Assembly (NCBI RefSeq): GCF_023920705.1
Contig: NZ_CP094657.1
Coordinates: forward strand, 3,286,001-3,350,000
Length of the DNA: 64,000 bases
Reading direction: 5' to 3'
Source: Acinetobacter sp. XS-4
GTDB taxonomy: Bacteria; Pseudomonadota; Gammaproteobacteria; Pseudomonadales; Moraxellaceae
The notes under the pieces: model-generated
What the model was told of the DNA's origin: nothing
Database searches by the model: none
The model's input: the letters and a program-made list of their open reading frames with translations, nothing else
Position numbers and translations under genes: made by a program
Shown here: positions 9,205 to 18,838 of the stretch, piece after piece
How the letters are laid out: every line of letters begins with the position of its first letter
Numbering within the stretch: position 1 is the first letter of the stretch

Positions 9205-9501
9205 ATGGCAAACTTCGTATTAAACGCTCAAGCGCGTGCTGAAGACAAACAAGGGAAAGGTGCGAGCCGCCGCCTTCGTCACGAAGCATTAATTCCAGCT
9301 ATCATTTATGGTGGCAATGCTGAGCCTGTAGCTATTACTTTAGAACTTCGTCAGCTTGTAAAAGCTTTAGAAAACAATGCTTTCTTTGAAGAAGTTGTAG
9401 AAATCCAAGTGGGCGACAAAGTTGAAAACGTTAAAATCCAAGCGTTACAACGTCACCCATCTAAAAACACTCCTATGCACGCTGACTTCAAACGCGCATA
9501 A
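9205..9501 (+). CDS. rplY: Ribosomal protein L25 (short form)
   Basis: L25 binds 5S rRNA in the central protuberance of the 50S subunit. The 98-residue product is the short, E. coli-like form and lacks the extra C-terminal domain of the CTC/TL5 proteins. The N-terminal RNA-binding region contains GKGASRRLR. A good ribosome-binding site (GAGG) lies 10 bp before the ATG. It is 20 bp upstream of pth, a common pairing. Confidence 0.96.
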   Translation: MANFVLNAQARAEDKQGKGASRRLRHEALIPAIIYGGNAEPVAITLELRQLVKALENNAFFEEVVEIQVGDKVENVKIQALQRHPSKNTPMHADFKRA

Positions 9502-9521
9502 GTGTTGAAAGGCGTAGATTA

Positions 9522-10103
9522 GTGTCAAATATTTCGCTAATTGTTGGTTTGGGCAATCCTGGTTCAGAATATGCCCAAACCCGCCATAATGCAGGTTTTT
9601 GGTTCATCGAACAACTTGCTAATAAGTATGGCATTACATTAAAAAATGATCCGAAATTTCACGGAATCAGTGGACGTGGTAATATAGAAGGGCACGATGT
9701 CCGTCTACTTCTACCCACTACATTTATGAACCGTTCTGGACAAAGTGTAGTTCCATTTGCAAAATTTTATCAAATTGCTCCCGAAGCAATTTTGATTGCT
9801 CATGATGAACTTGATATGAACCCTGGTGTAATTCGTCTAAAAACAGGCGGAGGACATGGTGGTCATAATGGTTTACGTGACATTGTCCCTCATATTGGTC
9901 CAAATTTTCATCGTTTACGTATTGGTATCGGACACCCTGGCTCGAAAGAGAGAGTTTCAGGTCATGTACTTGGCAAAGCACCAAGTAGTGAACAGAGTCT
10001 GATGGATGCAGCAATTGATCATGCCCTTTCTAAAGTGAAACTACTTGTTCAAGGTCAAGTTCCACAGGCCATGAATCAAATTAATGCATATAAACCCACT
10101 TAA
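9522..10103 (+). CDS. pth: Peptidyl-tRNA hydrolase
   Basis: Pth releases peptides from prematurely dropped peptidyl-tRNAs so that the tRNAs can be reused. The start is GTG (9522), which places the conserved VGLGNPGSEYAQTRHNAG segment at the expected N-terminal position with its catalytic His. The motifs FMNRSG and HDELD are present, as is the GGHGGHNGLRD loop. The length of 193 residues is normal. Confidence 0.97.
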   Translation: MSNISLIVGLGNPGSEYAQTRHNAGFWFIEQLANKYGITLKNDPKFHGISGRGNIEGHDVRLLLPTTFMNRSGQSVVPFAKFYQIAPEAILIAHDELDMNPGVIRLKTGGGHGGHNGLRDIVPHIGPNFHRLRIGIGHPGSKERVSGHVLGKAPSSEQSLMDAAIDHALSKVKLLVQGQVPQAMNQINAYKPT

Positions 10104-10237
10104 ATTGTTGAACAATCAAGCTTGCTATCTTGCTTTTTTAGGAGCAAAATGCGCATCAGCCACTTTGCCAACCGCAAAAGCTAAAGATTTCACCATAAGA
10201 TCTTAATCTTCTTAGGTCTACTTAGGAGACGCTAGCC

Positions 10238-10618
10238 ATGCTATCTCGTTTATTAAAATGCAAAATTCACCGTGCAGTTGTAACACATGCTGAACTTCAC
10301 TACGAAGGTTCTTGTGCAATTGATGGCGTATTGATGGACTTAGCTGGTATTCGTGAATATGAAGAAATTCATGTTTGGAATGTAACCAATGGCAAACGCT
10401 TCACGACCTATGCGATTCGTGGTGAAGATAACTCTGGAATTATTTCAGTAAACGGCGGTGCTGCACATCAGGCAGACGTTGGTGATTTAGTCATTATTGC
10501 TACATTTGGTGATTTTACTGAAGCTGAAGCAAACATTCATAAACCACGTTTGGTCTATGCAAATCCAAATAATACAGTCAACCACACAGCGAATTGTATA
10601 CCTGTTCAAGTTGCCTAA
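10238..10618 (+). CDS. panD: Aspartate 1-decarboxylase precursor
   Basis: PanD decarboxylates L-aspartate to beta-alanine for pantothenate/CoA synthesis. It is made as an inactive proenzyme that cleaves itself between G24 and S25 (motif YEGSCAIDG) to create the pyruvoyl cofactor; both residues are present. The length of 126 residues is standard. An AGGAGA ribosome-binding site lies about 8 bp before the ATG. Its pathway neighbour CoaX (pantothenate kinase) is also in this window, at 42236. Confidence 0.97.
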   Translation: MLSRLLKCKIHRAVVTHAELHYEGSCAIDGVLMDLAGIREYEEIHVWNVTNGKRFTTYAIRGEDNSGIISVNGGAAHQADVGDLVIIATFGDFTEAEANIHKPRLVYANPNNTVNHTANCIPVQVA

Positions 10619-10634
10619 TTTATTCTAAGAATAT

Positions 10635-10658
10635 AAAAGCCCGCATTGACGGGCTTTT
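10635..10658. terminator. Bidirectional terminator between panD and the GDYXXLXY gene
   Basis: AAAAGCCCG pairs with CGGGCTTTT around a 6-nt loop. A and T runs flank it on both sides, so it can serve the convergent genes on either strand. Confidence 0.85.
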
Positions 10659-10664
10659 ATAATT

Positions 10665-11225
10665 TTATAAATCCTTAATCGTTCCTTCCCACCAGTTCTT
10701 TTGCTGTTTGCAATTTAAAGGCTGGAGTTCTTCTCCTCGTAAATCAAACAGAATCGCCTCTCCTTTTGTATTTACCTTAAATTCAGCATACTTTGCTTTC
10801 TCATAGCATTGAGCTAGACCTTCGGCAAACAAGAAACTTCGTGAAGCGGGATATAAAGCCTGTAAACGATTTTCAGGATTTTTTAAAATTAACCTTTGCC
10901 CAGCAAATGAATTATTGATATCTAAAACTGTACGAACAACGCGATTTCGCGAATCCAAAATAACTTTTGCTGGAACAGACGAACGATTAAAAATCACCCG
11001 ATCTAGAGCATCACTCTCACTTCCTACAAGAGCTTTAAGAGATTGTAAATTTAATTCATAAGCCAGTGCCATATAATCGCCTTGTAAAATTGAACGCGGA
11101 TCAACAGGTCTAAGCTCAATAAAAATACTTTTACTATGGTGCAGATGCCATTCGTTTTTCGCCACTAATCCAGCAAAGAATAAGATAGTGACTAATGCAA
11201 GAATAGGAGAAAAATATTTCTTCAT
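10665..11225 (-). CDS. GDYXXLXY-domain membrane-anchored protein
   Basis: This 186-residue protein has one N-terminal membrane segment (about residues 5-23) and an extracytoplasmic domain containing the signature GDYMALAYEL near residue 50. Proteins of this type are normally encoded beside a large DUF2157-type membrane protein, as here: its start codon shares a base with the stop region of the upstream gene, indicating translational coupling. The biochemical role of the pair is unknown, as far as I recall. Confidence 0.8.
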   Translation of the reverse strand: MKKYFSPILALVTILFFAGLVAKNEWHLHHSKSIFIELRPVDPRSILQGDYMALAYELNLQSLKALVGSESDALDRVIFNRSSVPAKVILDSRNRVVRTVLDINNSFAGQRLILKNPENRLQALYPASRSFLFAEGLAQCYEKAKYAEFKVNTKGEAILFDLRGEELQPLNCKQQKNWWEGTIKDL

Positions 11226-13006
11226 TATTTTTCTCCTTCAATCAAATTGAGTTGATTTTCATGGTCAAGTAACCAATATAAAGCCAACAATACAATGCCA
11301 GAAATAAAAATTGATGCACTCTTGGCTAGAAAAGTTACTTGTAAATTGTAGTAGAGCTGCCAGAACACTAAAACAAATACGGCTAAGCTAACTCCATAAA
11401 CAATATAATCTTTCTGTTTTAATGCCCACGTTAAAATAATAAGCAGAATGAAAATTTCAAAATAGCCAAGTGTAATAAGTACTACACCAAAAATTAAAAA
11501 GGCGAAAAAAGTGACTCCATGAAGTTGTCTATATAAATGAAAAATACTAAAGCACAACAACCAGATACTAGGCAGTAAATATAAAATCCATAGCTGCTGA
11601 TCTAGCGAGCTTTCTGGAACTAAACCCACAAAAGCATCAAAGAAAGAAGCTACCAAAATTACTGCAAGTACACATAACAAAATACTACGCTCATATAGAG
11701 CTATTGATCCACTCTTAGGCAAGAGTACCAAGCTAAAAACCAAGTAGCTGAGCAAAGTTAAATTTAAATAGATCTGAGTAGAATGTATTGACCACAATGA
11801 ATGATCTAGTTGCAGCAAATAGATAAAAGCTATGCCATATGTAGCAAGCATTTGAATTAAAATGAAGAACCAGTGCGGTTTAAGAAAATAACTCACAAAT
11901 AAAATAAAAATCTGCGCAATTAAAACCCATAAAATTTGATCTGTTTCTGAACCAAGATGAAATAAAAAAGCAGTCTGCCCGCTAATAAATAAACAATAGG
12001 CAAATTGGCGAATGAAGTGATGGTGGGATTTTTTCAATAAAATGGCAGCTATAAAAACAAAAATAACTCCTATAACTAAAGAAATAGCCTCCCAAAACAC
12101 CAGCGTAAAAGCCGCAAGTGCCAGACCCGCAAGCCAAGCCCCAATTGCTAAAGGGATCACATAAAAGCGGCTTTGACGAAAGATTTTTATTAGAAAATAA
12201 CTAATTAATGCAAACCAAATAAAAATAATGCCCGCAATTAATAAAAAGATGAATTCATTAGAATCTTTAAACAAGTTATTAATGCCATCTACAAGCCATA
12301 TTGTTGCGGTCACACCGAGAACCGCAGCCATTAAACTTGCACATAGCTGATCATCTTTTTTAAAAAAATAATAAAAAGCGATTATTCCAGCAAAGAAAGC
12401 CGAGATCAGGTAAGGAATATGTTCACTTGATAAAAACTGGATCATTCCCGTTATTGAAATAACGGCAAACCAAGCGATAAAAACAAATCTTAAAGCACGA
12501 TACCTCTTTATACATACCCAAAACTCGATAAGGCTTAATAAATTTAGAGCGAATAAATATAAATAAGGAAATTTTTCTGACCAGAAAGTTTGCTTAAAAA
12601 ATAAAAAAAGTGTGAGCTGACTGGTAATACAAATTAAAGCAAAGATTCCTATATTCGGTCGATATAGCCATGGTAATAAAAGTAACGTCCAAAGTAAGAA
12701 AAGCAAATAACTGTCTGCACCTGTTTGATAAACCTGCCCGATTACAGCCAAACTTAAGCCTACCATCAAACCGCAAACACCATGTAAAGTCTGCCTAACT
12801 CCTTCACTTAAGGTATCTTTTACGCTGAACCATGCTGTCACAAGTAATATAAGTGGTGGGATGGCTAGCTGAATACTGTCTGGAAGCATTAACCAGTTAG
12901 CAGCAATTAAATAAAGAATACTGACCGCCATAAATACATAACTGAAAATATGGAGATGCTGAATAAATAAAGTATTCCTAAAGGGATAATCGTCTCTTAT
13001 CTGCAT
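11225..13006 (-). CDS. Large polytopic membrane protein of the DUF2157 type
   Basis: A 593-residue protein made almost entirely of hydrophobic helices (at least 14 predicted by eye) with short polar loops and few charged residues. The N-terminal region resembles DUF2157 and the later part DUF4401-like sequences. I call the family from its composition and from the GDYXXLXY partner directly downstream. No catalytic motif is evident. Its promoter must lie in 13007-13150, upstream and divergent from the ribB riboswitch. Confidence 0.75.
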   Translation of the reverse strand: MQIRDDYPFRNTLFIQHLHIFSYVFMAVSILYLIAANWLMLPDSIQLAIPPLILLVTAWFSVKDTLSEGVRQTLHGVCGLMVGLSLAVIGQVYQTGADSYLLFLLWTLLLLPWLYRPNIGIFALICITSQLTLFLFFKQTFWSEKFPYLYLFALNLLSLIEFWVCIKRYRALRFVFIAWFAVISITGMIQFLSSEHIPYLISAFFAGIIAFYYFFKKDDQLCASLMAAVLGVTATIWLVDGINNLFKDSNEFIFLLIAGIIFIWFALISYFLIKIFRQSRFYVIPLAIGAWLAGLALAAFTLVFWEAISLVIGVIFVFIAAILLKKSHHHFIRQFAYCLFISGQTAFLFHLGSETDQILWVLIAQIFILFVSYFLKPHWFFILIQMLATYGIAFIYLLQLDHSLWSIHSTQIYLNLTLLSYLVFSLVLLPKSGSIALYERSILLCVLAVILVASFFDAFVGLVPESSLDQQLWILYLLPSIWLLCFSIFHLYRQLHGVTFFAFLIFGVVLITLGYFEIFILLIILTWALKQKDYIVYGVSLAVFVLVFWQLYYNLQVTFLAKSASIFISGIVLLALYWLLDHENQLNLIEGEK

Positions 13007-13171
13007 GAAACACCTATTTTATTTATAATTTTCTATAAAAAACATAGCATTCCATTTTCATATCAACAAGTAAGCTCTTGTTAAAAAGCCTAATTCTGTT
13101 TATGAAAATACTTATTCATAAAGAGACTTAGCATTCTACAAATGCATCTAGCCAATTTTATTAAGCGCGCT

Positions 13172-13177
13172 ATAATA
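13172..13177 (+). promoter_or_regulatory. -10 element for the FMN riboswitch/ribB transcript
   Basis: A perfect TATAAT lies about 12 bp before the base of the aptamer. No strong -35 hexamer is visible at 16-18 bp spacing. Confidence 0.5.
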
Positions 13178-13187
13178 AAACCCATCG

Positions 13188-13392
13188 CTTCAGGGCGGGG
13201 TGTAATTCCCCACCGGTGGTAAAGTTAATTTTTATGATTAGATTAACAAGCCCACGAGCTTAAATTGTGTAATTTGAGCAGATTTGGTGAAACTCCAAAG
13301 CCGACGGTATAGTCCGGATGAAAGAAGACGACGAACTGCGATAAATCCGCTTTATTTCAGTGCCAGCCTGTTTTTACATCAGTCCTGAAATG
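13188..13392 (+). ncRNA. FMN riboswitch (RFN element) controlling ribB
   Basis: The conserved aptamer blocks are visible in order: the 5' TTCAGG arm with GGGGTGTAATTCCCCACCGG at 13190-13216, the GCCCACGAGC segment at 13250-13259, GGTGAAACTCC, and GCCGACGGTATAGTCCGGATG near 13301-13321, then GAAGACG. The 3' arm of P1 (CCTGAA, 13384-13389) pairs with TTCAGG (13190-13195) across a long insert, the same arrangement as in the E. coli ribB leader. FMN binding should repress the downstream ribB. Confidence 0.95.
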
Positions 13393-13423
13393 TTCAACCG
13401 TATTTTTACGAGAGCGTTTCATT

Positions 13424-14083
13424 ATGTCTAGCTTAATTCAACCAGAACTTTTTTTCTCAGCCCTCTCTCCTGCTGAGCAACGCATTCAACAAGCATTAGA
13501 AGATATCCGTCAAGGCAAACCAGTCTTGGTTATGGATGACTTTGACCGTGAAAATGAAGCAGATTTAATTGTTGCAGCCGAAACATTAACGGTAGAAACA
13601 ATGGCACGTATGATTCGTGATGGCTCAGGTATCGTATGTTTATGCCTTACAAAAGAGCTAGCAGATCATTTAGAACTTCCTCCAATGGTTTCTCACAACT
13701 CAAGCCAGTTTCATACAGCTTTTACCGTGACCATTGAAGCTGCTCAAGGTGTTACCACAGGTGTTTCTGCTAAAGACCGTGTTACCACCATTCAAACCGC
13801 AATTAAAGATGGTGCTGTCCCAAGTGATCTTAACCGTCCGGGCCATGTTTTTCCTTTACGTGCCCGTAATGGTGGAGTACTTACTCGCAGAGGTCATACT
13901 GAGGGAACAATTGATCTAGCAAGACTGGCTGGGCTTAAACCTGCTGGCGTGTTATGTGAATTAACTAATCCAGATGGCACTATGGCATCAGGCATTCAAG
14001 TTTTGGCGTATGCTCAAACTCATCACTTAACCGTGATTACGATTGAAGAGCTTGTTCAATACCGCCAACAACATGGTATTTAA
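13424..14083 (+). CDS. ribB: RibB, 3,4-dihydroxy-2-butanone-4-phosphate synthase
   Basis: RibB converts ribulose-5-phosphate into the four-carbon precursor of riboflavin plus formate. The acidic metal-binding motif [11 protein letters not shown] near residues 38-48 and the C-terminal [17 protein letters not shown] are intact. It is a stand-alone RibB (219 residues) with no GTP cyclohydrolase II domain. An FMN riboswitch occupies the leader, so flavin feedback control is expected. A long hairpin ends the transcript. Confidence 0.97.
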   Translation: MSSLIQPELFFSALSPAEQRIQQALEDIRQGKPVLVMDDFDRENEADLIVAAETLTVETMARMIRDGSGIVCLCLTKELADHLELPPMVSHNSSQFHTAFTVTIEAAQGVTTGVSAKDRVTTIQTAIKDGAVPSDLNRPGHVFPLRARNGGVLTRRGHTEGTIDLARLAGLKPAGVLCELTNPDGTMASGIQVLAYAQTHHLTVITIEELVQYRQQHGI

Positions 14084-14086
14084 ATA

Positions 14087-14125
14087 AAAAAAGGTTTGGT
14101 TTTACATTAAAGCCAAACCTTTAAA
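14087..14125. terminator. Terminator hairpin between ribB and the HAD gene
   Basis: AAAGGTTTGGTTTT pairs with AAAGCCAAACCTTT with one bulge around a short loop, flanked by A and T runs. It can act on both converging transcripts. Confidence 0.75.
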
Positions 14126-14142
14126 TTAAAATTTAATAATAT

Positions 14143-14817
14143 TTAAGATACTTTCTTTTGTGCTGCCTGCTCTTCGATATAGTCAAAAAGTTCAGAGAAT
14201 TGCTTAATCGTTGCTTTAGGCTGTGCTTGTTCAAGTTCCTCTGGCGTTCCATAACCATAAGTCACTGCGACTGCTTCAATACCATTATGACGCGCACCCA
14301 AAATGTCATATTGGCGATCACCCACCATTAAACACTCTTCAGGGTTTAGTTGCTCATGTTCAAGAATATAATGAATGAGTTCAGCTTTGTTGGTCCGCTC
14401 ACCTGTTAATTCACTACCATAAATATGTACAAAATATTGGCTTAATTCAAAATGATCTAAAATACGTTTTGCATAAATCGTTGGTTTAGCCGTTGCAACG
14501 AATAAACTGTATCCTTCTTCTTTTAATGCATTAAGCGTTTGGGCAACTGATGGATATACTTCATTCTCAAATAAGCCCGTAACTGAAAAACGCTCACGAT
14601 AAGCAAGTAAAGCTTGCTCAGCTAAAGCATCATCTTGAGTAGCTAATAGTTTTGCTAATGAGGCTTTTAAAGGTGGGCCAATAGTCCAGTCAATATTTAA
14701 ATCGGCAGCTAAAGGATATCCCAGTTTATCCATTGCATAGCGAATTGAAGTATGGATACCAACTTTTGGGTCTGTTAGGGTTCCATCTAAATCAATCAAA
14801 ATATGTTTTATAGCCAT
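14143..14817 (-). CDS. HAD-superfamily phosphatase (phosphoglycolate-phosphatase-like)
   Basis: A 224-residue HAD hydrolase. Motif I LIDLDGTLTD begins at residue 7 with the nucleophile and acid/base aspartates. The cap domain is alpha-helical (about residues 18-85). Motif II is VATAKP, and motif III/IV is LMVGDRQYDILGA. The sequence fits the Gph/PgmB-like subgroup, which includes phosphoglycolate phosphatases and pyrophosphatases. The substrate cannot be read from sequence. It is a single gene, divergent from thiD. Confidence 0.85.
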   Translation of the reverse strand: MAIKHILIDLDGTLTDPKVGIHTSIRYAMDKLGYPLAADLNIDWTIGPPLKASLAKLLATQDDALAEQALLAYRERFSVTGLFENEVYPSVAQTLNALKEEGYSLFVATAKPTIYAKRILDHFELSQYFVHIYGSELTGERTNKAELIHYILEHEQLNPEECLMVGDRQYDILGARHNGIEAVAVTYGYGTPEELEQAQPKATIKQFSELFDYIEEQAAQKKVS

Positions 14818-14896
14818 TCAATCACTAACCCAGTAAAGTATTTAATTCAATTGGTCGAGAGTTTAATCAAACTCTCTTATACTAACGTAAATTTAA

Positions 14897-15682
<786 letters not shown>

Positions 15683-15690
15683 AAAGAAAA

Positions 15691-15715
15691 AAAGGCGCTA
15701 AAAGCGCCTTTTTTA
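15691..15715. terminator. Terminator between thiD and kbp
   Basis: AAAGGCGC pairs with GCGCCTTT, followed by a T-run on the plus strand. Its A-run flank allows it to act on the minus strand as well. Confidence 0.85.
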
Positions 15716-15725
15716 TTACCCTCAA

Positions 15726-16199
15726 TTATTGAGGAATACGTAAAACTTGGCCAGGGAAAATCTCATCTGGATCTTTTAGCATCGGTTTATTTGCTTCAAA
15801 GATTTTTGGATACTGATTTGCATCACCGTAAAATTCTTTTGCAATTTTTGAAAGGTTATCACCAGATTTCACTGTATAAAATTTGCTTTCTGGTTCAGGA
15901 GTTGCAACAGTCATTTGATCATCTACGTGTGCCACATGATCAATATTCCCAACAATAAGAATAATTTTTTCTTTATCCGCTTGGCTTTGTACTTGACCAT
16001 TAATAGTCGCAGTATCAGTCGAACCATTATAGGTTACAGATAAGCCCTCTACCCCTAAGCCTAAACTTTTAATTAAACCCAATAATTTATTTGCAACTTC
16101 TTGTGCAGAAGGTTCTGCTGGTGTTGCTGGAGCTGGTTGTGGTTCTGCAGGAGCGGTATTTTTCTTACCAATACCTTTTACAAAATCAAAAAGACCCAT
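15726..16199 (-). CDS. kbp: Kbp-like BON/LysM potassium-binding protein
   Basis: The protein resembles E. coli Kbp (YgaU), a cytoplasmic K+-binding protein linked to osmotic stress. It begins MGLFDFVKGIGKK and has no signal peptide. A Pro/Ala linker follows, then a BON domain at about residues 30-95 and a C-terminal LysM domain from FYTVKSGDNLSKIAKEFYG to the end. It has 157 residues against 149 in E. coli. The upstream region holds an unusual inverted repeat at 16267-16320. Confidence 0.88.
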   Translation of the reverse strand: MGLFDFVKGIGKKNTAPAEPQPAPATPAEPSAQEVANKLLGLIKSLGLGVEGLSVTYNGSTDTATINGQVQSQADKEKIILIVGNIDHVAHVDDQMTVATPEPESKFYTVKSGDNLSKIAKEFYGDANQYPKIFEANKPMLKDPDEIFPGQVLRIPQ

Positions 16200-16266
16200 C
16201 TTTTAGTCCTCATATTCTTGTTTATAATAAAGTCATTAAACTGACCATTATTGTTATACGTGAAAA

Positions 16267-16320
16267 AAGAGATACCTCTGCTATCAATTGAGGTTGATCT
16301 TGTAAAAATATGTATCTCTT
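16267..16320. repeat. Inverted repeat with long loop between acpP and kbp
   Basis: AAGAGATAC (16267-16275) is the exact reverse complement of GTATCTCTT (16312-16320) across a 36-nt loop. On the plus strand the second arm is followed by a T-rich stretch. It may be a leader structure, an operator pair or a small RNA; no evidence decides. Confidence 0.3.
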
Positions 16321-16338
16321 CTTTTATTTTTCTCAAAT

Positions 16339-16362
16339 AAAAAAAAGCCACCTTGCGGTGGC
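16339..16362 (-). terminator. Terminator after acpP
   Basis: On the minus strand GCCACC and GGTGGC pair around a tetraloop and are followed by eight T. It ends the fab/acpP transcript and isolates kbp. Confidence 0.9.
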
Positions 16363-16388
16363 CTTCTTTTTATTCAGCAATATGCGAA

Positions 16389-16625
16389 TTAACCAAGTTT
16401 TTTAGTTACATAGTCAATTGCAGATTGAACTGTAGTGATTTCGTTAGAATCTTCATCAGGGATAGTGATGTCGAAGTCGTTTTCGAAAGACATTACAAGT
16501 TCAACTAAATCTAAAGAGTCAGCACCTAAGTCATCCATAAAAGATGCTTCGTTTTTAATTTCTTCAGCTTTAAGACCAAGTTGTTCTGCAACTGCTTGTT
16601 TAACGCGTAGTTCGATATCGCTCAC
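16389..16625 (-). CDS. acpP: Acyl carrier protein
   Basis: AcpP carries growing acyl chains on a 4'-phosphopantetheine arm during fatty-acid synthesis. The attachment serine is S37 in [11 protein letters not shown] place the start at a GTG codon (16623-16625) because it gives the standard 78-residue protein beginning [12 protein letters not shown] strong GAGGAGA ribosome-binding site sits 5-6 bp upstream. An ATG 39 bp further out would add 13 residues foreign to the family and would bury that site. The protein is acidic and helical as expected, and it is the last gene of fabD-fabG-acpP. Confidence 0.97.
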   Translation of the reverse strand: MSDIELRVKQAVAEQLGLKAEEIKNEASFMDDLGADSLDLVELVMSFENDFDITIPDEDSNEITTVQSAIDYVTKKLG

Positions 16626-16709
16626 AGGAATTCTCCTCATTGCTCGTGGCGTTTGATTTGCCACTAGTTTAATTGAATATAAAAAAATTTAAAAGTTTAT
16701 ACATCAGCC

Positions 16710-17444
16710 TTAGGCCATGTATAAACCACCATTTACATGTAATACCGTACCGGTAATGTAACCTGCTTTATCACTTGCAAGGAAACTCACCGCATTTGCG
16801 ATATCTTGTGGCTCACCTAAGCGATTTAAAGCCACTTGATCACTCATTTTTTTGCGAATGTCTTCACTAAGTGCATCTGTCATTTCTGTTGCAATGAAAC
16901 CTGGCGCCACACTGTTCACAGTGATTTGGCGGCTACCCATCTCTTTTGCAAGACTACGGCTAAACGCTTCAATACCTGCTTTGGCAGCAGAGTAGTTCGC
17001 TTGACCTGGATTTGCAAAGTGAGCAACAACAGAACTAATATTAATAATGCGGCCAAAGCGCGCTTTTGTCATACCTTTAAGCACACGTTTAGATAAACGA
17101 TATACGGCTTTAAGGTGAATATTGAGAATGTCATCCCAATCATCTTCTGACATGCGTAGCAATAAATTGTCTTTCGTGATACCCGCATTATTAACCAAAA
17201 TAAGCACAGGGCCATAGTTTTGTTCAATATGAGAAACGACTGCTTCAATCTCATCGAGATTACGCACATCGAGAGCTAAACCTGCCCCTTGCTCACCAAA
17301 GCTTTCACTTAACTTTTGTGCACCAGATTCAGATGTCGCAGTACCTACAACAAAATAACCGTCTTGAATAAGTTGCTGAGCAATAGCAGCGCCAATGCCC
17401 CGACTCGCGCCCGTTACTAATGCAACTTTGCGTTCTTGTGTCAT
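16710..17444 (-). CDS. fabG: FabG, 3-oxoacyl-ACP reductase
   Basis: FabG reduces beta-ketoacyl-ACP with NADPH in each elongation cycle. It is a short-chain dehydrogenase with the cofactor motif TGASRGIGAAIA near residue 12, NNAG near residue 87, and the catalytic Ser/Tyr/Lys (NISSV, then YSAAK). The length of 244 residues is typical. It overlaps fabD by 4 bp, and its AAGGA ribosome-binding site lies within the fabD end, so translation is coupled. Confidence 0.97.
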   Translation of the reverse strand: MTQERKVALVTGASRGIGAAIAQQLIQDGYFVVGTATSESGAQKLSESFGEQGAGLALDVRNLDEIEAVVSHIEQNYGPVLILVNNAGITKDNLLLRMSEDDWDDILNIHLKAVYRLSKRVLKGMTKARFGRIINISSVVAHFANPGQANYSAAKAGIEAFSRSLAKEMGSRQITVNSVAPGFIATEMTDALSEDIRKKMSDQVALNRLGEPQDIANAVSFLASDKAGYITGTVLHVNGGLYMA

Positions 17445-18427
17445 GCAATTTTTCCTTCTGCCACTAAAACAGCATTTAGGGCATCTTCCATTTTACTCTT
17501 GCTATCGATAGCAAAAGCTTTTTCTATATTTGGTAAACGCTTCGCGAGATTACTCAATACTGTACCAGGTCCACACTCAACAACGTAGTGAATACCTTCG
17601 TCTTGTAAAAACTGCATCGTGTCTGTCCATTGTACAGATTGGTACAATTGAGCAGTTAACGCCTGACGCAATTGAGCAACATCGGTAGCTATTCCCGCGT
17701 TGACATTTTGTATTACAGGTATGGTAGGCAGCTCAATGGCAGTTTGTTCCAAAGCTTCTGCAAATTTTTCAGCAGCAGGTTTCATCAATGAACAATGCGA
17801 AGGAACTGACACAGGTAAAGCAATTGCCTTAGCAGACTGCTCTTTTGCCAAAGCCATTACTTGTTGTACAGATGCTGTACTTCCAGCAATTACGACTTGG
17901 CCTTGTGAATTATAGTTTGCAGCTTCTACTGAGCCTTGACCTTCTGCATTCACGATTTGGCAAAGTTCAACCACTTTTTCATCAGCCAAACCAAGGATTG
18001 CAGCCATAGCTCCTTCCCCTTGAGGAACAGCGCTTTGCATGAGTTTGCCACGCAAATTCACGAGTTTCACCGCATCTGCCAAGCTCATAGATCCTGCAGC
18101 AACTAAAGCGCTGTATTCACCTAGAGAATGTCCTGCAAGGTACTTAGGTGCCAGACCACCTAAATCAAGCCATACACGCCATAGAGCGATACTGGCAGTT
18201 AATAACACAGGTTGGGTATTTTCTGTTTGGTTGAGGCCTTCGCCACTTTGCGCAATATGCCACAGATCGAATCCAAGTGCATCCGAAGCTTCAGCAAAGG
18301 TTTGCCCAACCCCACTAAACTGTTCTGCTAGTTCAGCAAGCATACCGACTTTTTGTGAACCTTGACCTGGAAACACAAACGCAGTTTTTGTGGCTAAAGC
18401 TACTTGTTCAAGACGTTTAGCAGACAT
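17441..18427 (-). CDS. fabD: FabD, malonyl-CoA:ACP transacylase
   Basis: FabD loads malonyl groups onto ACP. The N-terminal FPGQGSQKVGM oxyanion motif and the active-site GHSLGEYSAL with the nucleophilic serine are present, together with the histidine in VPSHCSLM. The length of 328 residues is slightly above E. coli FabD (309), with about 14 additional N-terminal residues before FPGQGSQ. It leads the fabD-fabG-acpP operon; fabH and plsX are not next to it. Confidence 0.96.
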   Translation of the reverse strand: MSAKRLEQVALATKTAFVFPGQGSQKVGMLAELAEQFSGVGQTFAEASDALGFDLWHIAQSGEGLNQTENTQPVLLTASIALWRVWLDLGGLAPKYLAGHSLGEYSALVAAGSMSLADAVKLVNLRGKLMQSAVPQGEGAMAAILGLADEKVVELCQIVNAEGQGSVEAANYNSQGQVVIAGSTASVQQVMALAKEQSAKAIALPVSVPSHCSLMKPAAEKFAEALEQTAIELPTIPVIQNVNAGIATDVAQLRQALTAQLYQSVQWTDTMQFLQDEGIHYVVECGPGTVLSNLAKRLPNIEKAFAIDSKSKMEDALNAVLVAEGKIA

Positions 18428-18511
18428 AAGAAATCCTTTTTTGGGTTTTCACTCATTTCTGGAGCGGAAATTTAACATGTTATTTATATTTTTATAATTG
18501 CGAAAAACAAC

Positions 18512-18534
18512 AAAAAAAGGGAGCTTTCGCTCCC
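18512..18534 (-). terminator. Terminator between rpmF and fabD
   Basis: On the minus strand GGGAGC-GAAA-GCTCCC is followed by seven T. It partially or fully separates yceD-rpmF from fabD-fabG-acpP. Confidence 0.85.
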
Positions 18535-18578
18535 ATTTTTTCTATACTTAAGCATCACGCTTAATGCATATCATACAA

Positions 18579-18764
18579 TTATTCAGCATCAGCTGCTTTA
18601 GCGAATAATTGACGACCACGGTAGAAACCGTCTTTAGTAACGTGGTGACGACGATGAGTCTCACCAGTTGCTTGGTCTACTGTTAATGCATTCTCGGTTA
18701 AAGCGTCATGTGAACGGCGCATGTCACGGCGAGAGCGACTTTTACGGTTTTGCTGAACGGCCAT
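18579..18764 (-). CDS. rpmF: Ribosomal protein L32
   Basis: A small basic 61-residue 50S protein that begins [20 protein letters not shown], characteristic of L32. It is the zinc-free form: no CxxC pairs are visible. It follows yceD, the widely conserved pairing, and precedes fatty-acid genes as in many proteobacteria, although a terminator intervenes here. Confidence 0.96.
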
Positions 18765-18838
18765 GATGGCTCCTTACAAAGATCGAAAAAATGGATCAGA
18801 ACAAATTCAGTTGTCTTATCTCACAATTATATCACAAA

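Noticed and set aside
16626..16664. ATG-initiated 91-residue form of acyl carrier protein
   Set aside because: The GTG at 16625 is preceded by GAGGAGA and yields the canonical 78-residue ACP; the extra 13 residues are not ACP-like.
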